Below are positions 1-6,914 of a stretch of 38,467 nt of DNA, one piece after another. The translations under genes and the position numbers were made by a program. The notes under the pieces are model-generated. The model ran no database searches. It saw nothing but the letters and a program-made list of their open reading frames with translations, and was not told the origin of the DNA. Where the stretch lies: positions 1 through 38,467 of the IMG/VR virus record IMGVR_UViG_3300017773_004419; one strand, written 5' to 3'. Positions within the stretch are counted from its first letter, which is position 1; every line of letters begins with the position of its first letter. This stretch comes from a virus.

Positions 1-1
1 A

Positions 2-886
2 TTAGAGGGAAGTGGTAAATCACTTATTGGTGCTCACGCTCTTGCTTCTACCCAAAAGAAAGGTGGACTTGCTGTCTATATAGATACCGAGTCTGCTGTA
101 TCAGCTGAATTTCTACAGGCAATTGGAATCGATACTGATAGTATGTTATATGTTCATTTGGAAACAGTTGAAGATATATTCGATACTATAGAAACGATTA
201 TTACAAAAATCAGAGAATCAAGTAAAGATAAATTGGTTACAATATTAGTTGATAGTTTGGCTGCTGCTTCTACTAAGGTGGAGATGGATGCCGACTTTGA
301 CAAAGATGGTTGGGCTACAAGTAAGGCCATCGTTCTGTCTAAAGCTATGAGAAAGATTACACAAATGATTGCTCGTCAAAAAGTTTGTTTAATCTTTACT
401 AATCAGTTAAGACAAAAACTTGGCGTGATGTTTGGAGATCCTTGGACTACTTCAGGCGGTAAGGCTCTTCCTTTTCATGCCTCAACTCGTATTCGATTAA
501 AGAATATGGGACAAATCAAAGATACCAAAAAAGATACTATTGGTATCAAGATAAGAGCTCAAGTAATCAAGAACCGATTAGGTCCACCTTTGAGAAGTGC
601 AGAGTTTCCACTTTTCTTTGATAAAGGTATTGACGACTATGGAAGTTGGTTAACTGTAATGAAAGACCACAAGTTGGTAAAACAAGCTGGTGCTTGGTAT
701 ACTTTTACCGACCAAAATGGTAAAGACCATAAGTTTCAATCAAAAGACTTCGGTGCTCTTATATCTGATGTAGAAACTCAAGAATACATCTACGACTCTA
801 TCTGTGAAAAAATAATACTAAAGTATGACTCTGGTCAACTTGGTATTGATGATGTAACAACAGAGGCAGAGTTTGCCGATGAGTAG
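2..886 (+). CDS. uvsX: UvsX/RecA-type recombinase, 5'-truncated by the window edge
   Basis: Homologous-recombination and recombination-dependent-replication ATPase that would coat single-stranded DNA and drive strand exchange. The reading frame is open from base 2, so the start lies outside the window. The first visible codons read LEGSGKS, the end of a Walker A loop, followed by a YIDTES strand typical of RecA-fold proteins. Further on, TILVDSLAA is the Walker B strand, and LIFTNQLRQKLGVMFG with the following TSGGKAL resembles the RecA/UvsX L2-type region (NQxR, GGxAL). Its last codons overlap the rnh start. Synteny with a T4-like RNase H and gp41 helicase favours phage UvsX over a cellular RecA. 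The C-terminus is complete. Family assignment is firm; the symbol rests on context. Confidence 0.88.
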   Translation, partial: LEGSGKSLIGAHALASTQKKGGLAVYIDTESAVSAEFLQAIGIDTDSMLYVHLETVEDIFDTIETIITKIRESSKDKLVTILVDSLAAASTKVEMDADFDKDGWATSKAIVLSKAMRKITQMIARQKVCLIFTNQLRQKLGVMFGDPWTTSGGKALPFHASTRIRLKNMGQIKDTKKDTIGIKIRAQVIKNRLGPPLRSAEFPLFFDKGIDDYGSWLTVMKDHKLVKQAGAWYTFTDQNGKDHKFQSKDFGALISDVETQEYIYDSICEKIILKYDSGQLGIDDVTTEAEFADE

Positions 887-1934
887 TACCAATAAGAATC
901 TACTTAATAAAAGATTCTATGAGTACAAAGAAGAGATTGATGTAAATCCTGAAACTAAAAGTCTAAACGACCATGTTTTATTGGTTGATGGTTTTAATAC
1001 ATTTATTCGTAGTTTCAGCGTCAATCCCTCTTTGAACGAAGATGGTGCTCATGTTGGTGGTTTGGTGGGGTTCTTAAAATCGATACGATACACAATTAAC
1101 AAGTTTAAACCAACTCGTTGTATTATTGTGTTTGACGGTAAAAACTCTTCCAAACCACGACAAAAGATATATCCACAATACAAAGCTGGTCGTAAAGTTA
1201 GAAGTAGATTAAATCGTCTCGTTGATTGGGTTGGAGGACCTCACGATGAACGAGAAAGTATGGGGATGCAACTTAAACGATTGGTTGAGTATTTGGAATG
1301 CCTTCCACTAACTATTGTATCGATAGATAACTTAGAGGCTGATGATATAATGAGTTACATTCCAAGTGTTGTTCTTAAAGATAGTAAGTTTACGATTATG
1401 TCAGCTGATAAAGACTTCTATCAATTGGTGGATGATAGGGTAAAACTATACTCACCTACTAAAAAGATACTATATGATAGAGAATTAGTAAAAAAAGAGT
1501 TTGGAGTTTACCCACAAAATGTGTTAACTTGTAGGGTGGTAGATGGTGATAAATCGGATGAAATACCTGGTGTAAGAGGAATCGGTGTTAAAACCTTAAT
1601 AAAAGAGTTTCCTTTATTAGTAGAGGATAGAGAGTTTAATACCAAAGACCTTTTGGATATGGCAAACTCAAGAGACACTAGAATATCAAATATGATAAAA
1701 AACAACGAAATGATAATAAAAAGGAATTATCTTCTAATGCAGTTAAGTGATCCTGATATCAAAAATCAGACAAAACTAAAAATAGGAGATTCGGTCAGAG
1801 GAATGGCACCAAGTTTAGTAAAATATCAGTTGCAAACTTTGTTTGTAAAGGATAAATTATGGGGACAAATACCTAATTTTGATAATTGGCTAACAGAGTT
1901 CAATATCCTTGACCACTACTGGAGAAATAAATGA
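879..1934 (+). CDS. rnh: 5'-3' exonuclease / flap endonuclease, T4 RNase H type
   Basis: Structure-specific 5' nuclease that would remove RNA primers and flaps from lagging-strand fragments. The 351-residue protein has the acidic-residue pattern of the FEN/5'-nuclease family: LLVDGFNTFIRSF with Asp37, VFDGKNSSKPR, LEADDIM near residue 155, SADKDFYQ near 177, and GDKSDEIPGVRGIGVKT near 223, which carries the helix-3-turn-helix glycines. T4 RNase H is about 305 residues, so this is slightly long. A TTG lies six bases upstream in frame, but I prefer the ATG at 879, which has AGAGG 12 bases before it. The gene overlaps uvsX by 8 bases and the next gene by 4 (ATGA), so these are probably translationally coupled. 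The replication-module context agrees with the family call. Confidence 0.9.
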   Translation: MSSTNKNLLNKRFYEYKEEIDVNPETKSLNDHVLLVDGFNTFIRSFSVNPSLNEDGAHVGGLVGFLKSIRYTINKFKPTRCIIVFDGKNSSKPRQKIYPQYKAGRKVRSRLNRLVDWVGGPHDERESMGMQLKRLVEYLECLPLTIVSIDNLEADDIMSYIPSVVLKDSKFTIMSADKDFYQLVDDRVKLYSPTKKILYDRELVKKEFGVYPQNVLTCRVVDGDKSDEIPGVRGIGVKTLIKEFPLLVEDREFNTKDLLDMANSRDTRISNMIKNNEMIIKRNYLLMQLSDPDIKNQTKLKIGDSVRGMAPSLVKYQLQTLFVKDKLWGQIPNFDNWLTEFNILDHYWRNK

Positions 1935-2329
1935 AAAACCCAATAAATATATCAGGCAAAGAATTTGAATCTTTAACTACAGAGATATTAGAATCAAGTG
2001 GTCATTCTTTTAAAAAGACTAAACGAATCGACTATGAGATTAAATTAGATAATAAAATAATTGGATTGGAGGTTAAAGCTCAAAAACAAGGTGGAACTAC
2101 AGATGAAAAGTTAATGTATTCTATTTACAAATATTCTAAAAAATACAAAGAAATTGTTTTCTTACTACATCCGTTATTTAAGTTTAGAAAAGGAATACGG
2201 GAATCAATGGAATTTGTAGCTGAATATCAAAATGTAAAACTTAGTTTTATATGGGGTACAGAGAATTTGAATAATTACTTAAAGGGAAAGGTTATAAACC
2301 ATACATCTAACATCTCAAGGTTCTGTTAA
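1931..2329 (+). CDS. small PD-(D/E)XK (Mrr/restriction-fold-like) nuclease candidate
   Basis: A 132-residue protein that I do not recognise as a named phage gene. It shows the compact restriction-endonuclease pattern: GKEFESLTTEIL with Glu13, then Asp34 in RIDYEIKL, then GLEVKAQ with Glu47-x-Lys49, spaced as the catalytic D...ExK of PD-(D/E)XK enzymes. Such single-domain proteins act as Mrr-like nucleases, Holliday-junction resolvases or repair nucleases. It lies between the flap nuclease and the replicative helicase, overlapping rnh by ATGA, which favours a recombination/replication role (possibly junction cleavage) over restriction of incoming DNA. The length fits a catalytic core with no separate DNA-recognition domain. 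Fold assignment is moderately sure; biological role is inference. Confidence 0.6.
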   Translation: MKNPINISGKEFESLTTEILESSGHSFKKTKRIDYEIKLDNKIIGLEVKAQKQGGTTDEKLMYSIYKYSKKYKEIVFLLHPLFKFRKGIRESMEFVAEYQNVKLSFIWGTENLNNYLKGKVINHTSNISRFC

Positions 2330-2333
2330 TAAC

Positions 2334-3695
2334 ATGAGTAAGACAAAAAACATATCAGAATTCGGTTATAGTTTTCAAGTAAAGTTTATAGTGTGTTTAA
2401 TCACCGATAAACTTTTTTTAGAGCAAATAGTAGACATTTTAGATGAAAAGTACATTACTAATGATGGATTTAAATGGATTGTTAAAGAAATTCGTGAATA
2501 TTATAACGAATATAAAACTACCATCACTATGGAAGTGTTTAAAATTAAAATAAATGAAATAGAATCAGATTTATTACAGGTAAATGTAAAAGATTCTTTA
2601 AAAGAGATTTTTAAGAGTATGGAAGCTGATGATTTAGAATATATTAAGGATAAATCATTGGATTTTCACAAAACACAAGTTTTAAAGGATGCTGTTATTC
2701 AATCAGCACAAATATTAGAAGTGGATGGTGATACGGATGAAATAAAATCACTTATTGACTCTGCTATGCAAGCTGGTGTTGAAAGAAACTTAGGACATGA
2801 TTATTTAGTAGATATTGAAGAAAGATATTCAGAAACAGCAAGAATTACATCACCAACACCTTGGGATATAATAAATGAGTTGATGCAAGGTGGTTTAGGT
2901 GCTGGAGAACTTGGAGTTGTAGTTGCTCCTGCCGGTATTGGTAAATCTTGGGTATTGAGTGCTATGGGTGCTTATGCTATATCAAAGGGACTAAATGTAG
3001 TTCATTATACATTGGAATTAAATGAAGCATATGTTGGTCTAAGATATGATAGTATATTTAGTGGTGTAGAAAGTCAAAATCTTAAATATCACAAAGAAGA
3101 AGTCATGGAAAAGTTATTTAATTTAGAAGGTAACTTGACTATCAAGTATTATCCAACTAAAGCTTGTACCGTAAACACTCTTTCTGCTCATTTAAAGAAA
3201 GTAACTACATTTGGTAAAAAAGTAGATATGGTATTGGTTGATTATGCTGATATTATGAAAGATGTAGGTAAGGCACAAGAAATGAGACATGCTCTTGGTA
3301 ATATCTATGAGGATTTAAGAGGTATGGCTGGTGAGTTACAGATTCCAATATGGACAGCTAGTCAGGCAAATAGAAGTGCGTTAGATGAAGATGTTATTGA
3401 GGCTAGTAAAGTTGCAGAGAGTTATGCAAAAGTAATGACAGCAGACTTCGTAATGTCGTTAAGTCGTAAGATAGAGGATAAGATAGGCAATACAGGTAGA
3501 TTTCATGTTATTAAAAACAGATTTGGTCCTGATGGGTTGACCTATCCAGCAAAAATTAACACGAATATCGGTAAAATAGAAATTTTTGAAAGTAATTCGG
3601 TTCAAGGTAAAGGTGTTCAACATAAAATTAATAACAGAGATAACCAAACAAAACAAATTTTATCTGCTCGTTATGAGGATTTAATGAGTGAATAG
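2334..3695 (+). CDS. replicative DNA helicase, gp41/DnaB family
   Basis: Hexameric 5'-3' fork helicase of the DnaB superfamily (SF4), predicted counterpart of T4 gp41. The 453-residue protein has an alpha-helical N-terminal part (about residues 1-160) and a RecA-like motor. Walker A is APAGIGKS with Lys204, Walker B is VLVDYAD with Asp303, and WTASQANRSA carries the motif 3 Gln. The C-terminal VIKNRFGPDG matches the arginine-finger region (KNRxGxxG) of this family. Length is close to T4 gp41 (about 475). The start ATG lies five bases after the preceding stop, and the end overlaps the methyltransferase GTG by 8 bases. No primase (gp61) is visible in the window. Confidence 0.92.
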   Translation: MSKTKNISEFGYSFQVKFIVCLITDKLFLEQIVDILDEKYITNDGFKWIVKEIREYYNEYKTTITMEVFKIKINEIESDLLQVNVKDSLKEIFKSMEADDLEYIKDKSLDFHKTQVLKDAVIQSAQILEVDGDTDEIKSLIDSAMQAGVERNLGHDYLVDIEERYSETARITSPTPWDIINELMQGGLGAGELGVVVAPAGIGKSWVLSAMGAYAISKGLNVVHYTLELNEAYVGLRYDSIFSGVESQNLKYHKEEVMEKLFNLEGNLTIKYYPTKACTVNTLSAHLKKVTTFGKKVDMVLVDYADIMKDVGKAQEMRHALGNIYEDLRGMAGELQIPIWTASQANRSALDEDVIEASKVAESYAKVMTADFVMSLSRKIEDKIGNTGRFHVIKNRFGPDGLTYPAKINTNIGKIEIFESNSVQGKGVQHKINNRDNQTKQILSARYEDLMSE

Positions 3696-4764
3696 TAATC
3701 CTGATATATTAACAAATGTCTTTGGATATGATGAGAGAGATGTTGAGTTTGATAAAATTACTAACGATATTCGTAATGTAGACATTGAATATGGGATAGA
3801 AGTTGTCTTTGATTACTATCGTAGACATGGATTTCCTCACTATACTATTCGTGAAGACGAGAAACACGAACATATGAGAAAGTTACAAAGATTTGATGTT
3901 AATAGAATATTCAAAGATAATCAAATTATCCAAACAATGCATTGTTTAAGATTAGCTTGGACTTATTTTCCACATTTTTGGGAAGTTGAATGTGGTAATG
4001 CTAAGATGTCTCCAATGGACATTTATAATGATGATGAGAAGTTTAAGAAAACTATTCGTAAATGTTGGAAGTGGAATATGACACACTTTAAGGGTGAAGA
4101 GGGTACGGAAAAGAGTAGTTTTAGAGAAAATAGACTAAGACAATCGTTGAAAATCTATACTGGCACACAAGCCGTAAGTAATTTCCGACCAACTGCTGCT
4201 AAACTGATATATGAGAAGTTTGGTGGTGATACTATTTGGGATATGAGTTGTGGTTGGGGTGGAAGACTCATAGGTTTTTTGGCTAGTTCAAGACCTAAGT
4301 ATATTGGAACAGAACCATCAAGTCTTACCTTTAAAGGATTAAAAAAGATAAAAAAAGATTTTAATTACTTGACAAAGACAGTAGAATTACATAAATTAGG
4401 GAGTGAAGAATTTATACCAGATAGAAACTCTTTAGATTTGTGTTTTACATCACCACCTTACTTTGATACGGAAAAATATGCTAATGAGGATACTCAGAGT
4501 TTTATTAAGTTTCCGACAAAGGAAGAATGGGTAAATGGTTTTTTAAGAAAAACAATAGAGAACTGTCACAGAGGTTTAAAGAGTGGTAAATATATGTTGA
4601 TTAATATCGCTAATACACCGAAGTATAAGTTCATAGAGGAAGAGACTCAGAAGATAGCAAAGGAACTTGGGTTTGTTCAAAATGATACACTACAACTAAC
4701 ATTGTCAAGTGTTATGGGTGCTGGCTATAAATATGAACCAATTTTCATATTTCAGAAGAGTTAA
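3688..4764 (+). CDS. SAM-dependent DNA methyltransferase (N4-C / N6-A type, TSPPY motif)
   Basis: Predicted amino-methyltransferase acting on an exocyclic amine of DNA, probably to protect or mark phage DNA. The SAM-binding motif I is DMSCGWGGR from residue 185, and the catalytic motif IV is TSPPY at residues 254-258. SPPY is more usual in N4-cytosine enzymes and D/NPPY in N6-adenine enzymes, so N4-cytosine is somewhat favoured, but the motif does not decide it. About 150 N-terminal residues before motif I match no domain I know and may hold target recognition. The start is GTG at 3688, inside the helicase C-terminus; no good in-frame ATG lies nearby. No cognate restriction enzyme follows, so it looks like an orphan phage methylase. 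Confidence 0.75.
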   Translation: MNSNPDILTNVFGYDERDVEFDKITNDIRNVDIEYGIEVVFDYYRRHGFPHYTIREDEKHEHMRKLQRFDVNRIFKDNQIIQTMHCLRLAWTYFPHFWEVECGNAKMSPMDIYNDDEKFKKTIRKCWKWNMTHFKGEEGTEKSSFRENRLRQSLKIYTGTQAVSNFRPTAAKLIYEKFGGDTIWDMSCGWGGRLIGFLASSRPKYIGTEPSSLTFKGLKKIKKDFNYLTKTVELHKLGSEEFIPDRNSLDLCFTSPPYFDTEKYANEDTQSFIKFPTKEEWVNGFLRKTIENCHRGLKSGKYMLINIANTPKYKFIEEETQKIAKELGFVQNDTLQLTLSSVMGAGYKYEPIFIFQKS

Positions 4765-4787
4765 AAGATTGTCGTTAATATTTATGG

Positions 4788-4801
4788 TTGTGTCCACACA
4801 A
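4788..4801. promoter_or_regulatory. short inverted repeat upstream of nrdJ (operator candidate)
   Basis: TTGTGT-CC-ACACAA is a perfect 6-base inverted repeat with a two-base centre, in the 61-base gap between the methyltransferase stop and the nrdJ start. It is too small for a stable terminator and lacks a U-tract, so an operator or a chance palindrome is more likely. It is far too short for a B12 riboswitch. A clear ribosome-binding site (AGGAAAAG, about 4815-4822) follows. Low confidence. Confidence 0.3.
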
Positions 4802-4825
4802 AAAAAGTTAATATAGGAAAAGTTT

Positions 4826-6838
4826 ATGAATAAAAAGTTTGTTTTATCGGAGAATTTCATTAGTAAATATAAAAGAAAGAAAGCTCCGTTTGGTTTCAAT
4901 GGATTAGGTGAATTAGTTTACATGAGAACTTATTCAAGAATTAAAGAAGATGGAAAAAATGAACGATGGTGGGAAACCGTTCAGCGTGTTGTAGAAGGAA
5001 CTTACAATATGCAAATGAATCACATTGAATCACATCAATTAGGGTGGAATCCGTGGCAAGCTCAAAAATCGGCTCAAGATATGTATGACCGAATTTTTAA
5101 CATGAAGTTCTTGCCTCCTGGTCGCGGTCTGTGGGCTATGGGAACGCCTATCACAGAGAAAAAGGGATTATACGCCGCCCTAAACAATTGTGCTTTTGTA
5201 TCTACAAAAACAATAAAAGAAGATTACGCTAAACCTTTTTGTTTCCTTATGGATGCAAGTATGTTAGGTGTTGGTGTAGGATTCGATACAAAAGGTGCTG
5301 GAGAGATAGTAGTTAAAGGTATTCAAAAAGATAGAGATGAACAAGTATATGAAATACCAGATACTCGTGAAGGTTGGGTAGAATCTTTAAGACTACTATT
5401 GGAAAGTTACTTTCATGGACAAGCTCCTATGGAATTTGACTACTCAGAGGTAAGACCAGCTGGTGAACCAATAAGTGGTTTTGGTGGGGTATCAAGTGGA
5501 CACGAACCACTTTTAGAGGTTCATGAAGACATTAGAAAAGTTCTTAATAAAAATAGTGGCGAACCAATCACTATCACGACCATCGTAGATATAATGAATT
5601 TAATTGGTAAATGTGTTGTTGCTGGTAATGTAAGAAGAACTGCTGAAATTGTATTTGGAGATCCCGACTCAGACGAATATTTAGATTTAAAGAATTATAA
5701 AGTAAACCCACATAGAGAGACTTATGGATGGACATCTAATAATAGTATATTTGCAGAATTGGGTATGGATTATACTGCCGCTGCCAAACGAATTGTGGAT
5801 AATGGTGAGCCTGGATTTGCGTGGTTAGACAATATGAGACAATACTCTCGTATGAAAAATGGTGGAAACAACAAAGACCATAGAGTTATGGGTGGTAATC
5901 CTTGTTTAGAACAATCATTAGAATCATATGAGTTGTGTTGTTTAGTAGAAACATTTCCTGATAATCACGAAAATTTTGAAGACTATGCTAAAACTCTTAA
6001 GTATGCTTACCTATATGCCAAAACAGTTACATTAGGTAGAACACATTGGTCAGATACAAATAGAGTTATGTTAAGAAACAGAAGAATCGGGTGTAGTGTA
6101 AGTGGTGTTGCTCAGTTTGTTACTAATCGTGGATTGGATACATTTAAAGAATGGTTAAATAATGGATATGATGTAATACAAACTTGGGATAAACAATATT
6201 CGGATTGGATGGCAGTACCAAGATCTATCAAGACTACATCTGTGAAACCATCTGGTACGGTTTCACTTCTTGCTGGAGCGACTCCTGGATTACACTATCC
6301 TGAGAGTCGTTTTTACATTAGGAGAATAAGATTATCAAAACATTCAGAATTATTAGAACCATTAGAAAAAGCTGGATATAAGTTAGAACCAGCATTTGGT
6401 TCAGAGCAAACTACTATGGTTGTTGAAGTGCCCGTAGATGTGGGAGAGGGAATCAGAACTGCTTCCGAACTCTCCATTTGGGAACAATTCTCACTAGCTG
6501 CGTTTTTACAACGACATTGGGCAGACAACCAAGTAAGTTGCACGGTTACATTCAATCCTGAAACAGAGGCAGACCAAATAGCACCTTGTCTAAACTATTA
6601 TCAATATCACTTAAAGGGTATTAGTTTATTACCAAGACATGATTATGGTGCTTATCAGCAAATGCCCTATGAAGCGATTGACGAAGAAACTTACAATAAA
6701 GAGGTTGCGAAGTTAGGTAAGTTATCATTTGGTGTGATAAAGAACGAAGAGGCTGATGTCGATAAGTTCTGTAATAACGATAGTTGTGAGATACCACCAA
6801 TGCATGGTGATAATGATGACCAGGAATACACAAATTGA
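4826..6838 (+). CDS. nrdJ: class II (adenosylcobalamin-dependent) ribonucleotide reductase, monomeric
   Basis: Reduces ribonucleotides to deoxyribonucleotides using a 5'-deoxyadenosyl radical from coenzyme B12, supplying dNTPs for replication without oxygen or a second subunit. The 670-residue protein resembles the Lactobacillus leichmannii-type triphosphate reductase (739 residues). Cys122 in NNCAF is the N-terminal redox cysteine. NPCLE gives the radical Cys360 and the catalytic Glu362. Cys371 lies 11 residues on, the same spacing as 408/419 in that enzyme. A C-terminal C-x4-C (Cys649, Cys654) matches the shuttle pair that re-reduces the active site. All key residues are present, with no intein or intron interruption. 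AGGAAAAG precedes the ATG. The host must supply cobalamin and thioredoxin; neither is encoded here. Confidence 0.93.
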   Translation: MNKKFVLSENFISKYKRKKAPFGFNGLGELVYMRTYSRIKEDGKNERWWETVQRVVEGTYNMQMNHIESHQLGWNPWQAQKSAQDMYDRIFNMKFLPPGRGLWAMGTPITEKKGLYAALNNCAFVSTKTIKEDYAKPFCFLMDASMLGVGVGFDTKGAGEIVVKGIQKDRDEQVYEIPDTREGWVESLRLLLESYFHGQAPMEFDYSEVRPAGEPISGFGGVSSGHEPLLEVHEDIRKVLNKNSGEPITITTIVDIMNLIGKCVVAGNVRRTAEIVFGDPDSDEYLDLKNYKVNPHRETYGWTSNNSIFAELGMDYTAAAKRIVDNGEPGFAWLDNMRQYSRMKNGGNNKDHRVMGGNPCLEQSLESYELCCLVETFPDNHENFEDYAKTLKYAYLYAKTVTLGRTHWSDTNRVMLRNRRIGCSVSGVAQFVTNRGLDTFKEWLNNGYDVIQTWDKQYSDWMAVPRSIKTTSVKPSGTVSLLAGATPGLHYPESRFYIRRIRLSKHSELLEPLEKAGYKLEPAFGSEQTTMVVEVPVDVGEGIRTASELSIWEQFSLAAFLQRHWADNQVSCTVTFNPETEADQIAPCLNYYQYHLKGISLLPRHDYGAYQQMPYEAIDEETYNKEVAKLGKLSFGVIKNEEADVDKFCNNDSCEIPPMHGDNDDQEYTN

Positions 6839-6848
6839 AGAAAATATG

Positions 6849-6877
6849 CGGACAGGCACAGTACACACCTGTATAAA
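6849..6877 (+). promoter_or_regulatory. sigma70-like promoter for the TonB-dependent receptor
   Basis: CGGACA (6849-6854, 4 of 6 to TTGACA), a 17-base spacer and TATAAA (6872-6877, 5 of 6 to TATAAT) lie in the 76-base gap after nrdJ. Transcription would start near 6884, about 30 bases before the receptor ATG. An inverted repeat ACAGG-N11-CCTGT (6852-6856 / 6868-6872) spans the promoter and could be an operator. The run TATAAAAA also resembles a T4 late-promoter element (TATAAATA), so late transcription is an alternative. The call rests on pattern matching only. Confidence 0.5.
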
Positions 6878-6914
6878 AATGTGTCTATTTAATAACAAAG
6901 CTAGGAGACAGATT

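Noticed and set aside
4788-4801. Inverted repeat before nrdJ as a cobalamin riboswitch
   Set aside because: The whole gap is only 61 bases, far shorter than a B12 riboswitch, and no B12-box-like sequence is seen.
6621-6866. 81-codon - strand frame across the nrdJ end and the receptor promoter
   Set aside because: Rich in His/Tyr/Cys in a way typical of antisense translation, with no start signals; nrdJ on the + strand explains the region.
6756-6914. Upstream extension of the receptor reading frame to 6756
   Set aside because: It overlaps the end of nrdJ, has no ribosome-binding site and would put about 50 extra residues before an evident signal peptide; ATG 6915 has AGGAGA at ideal spacing.
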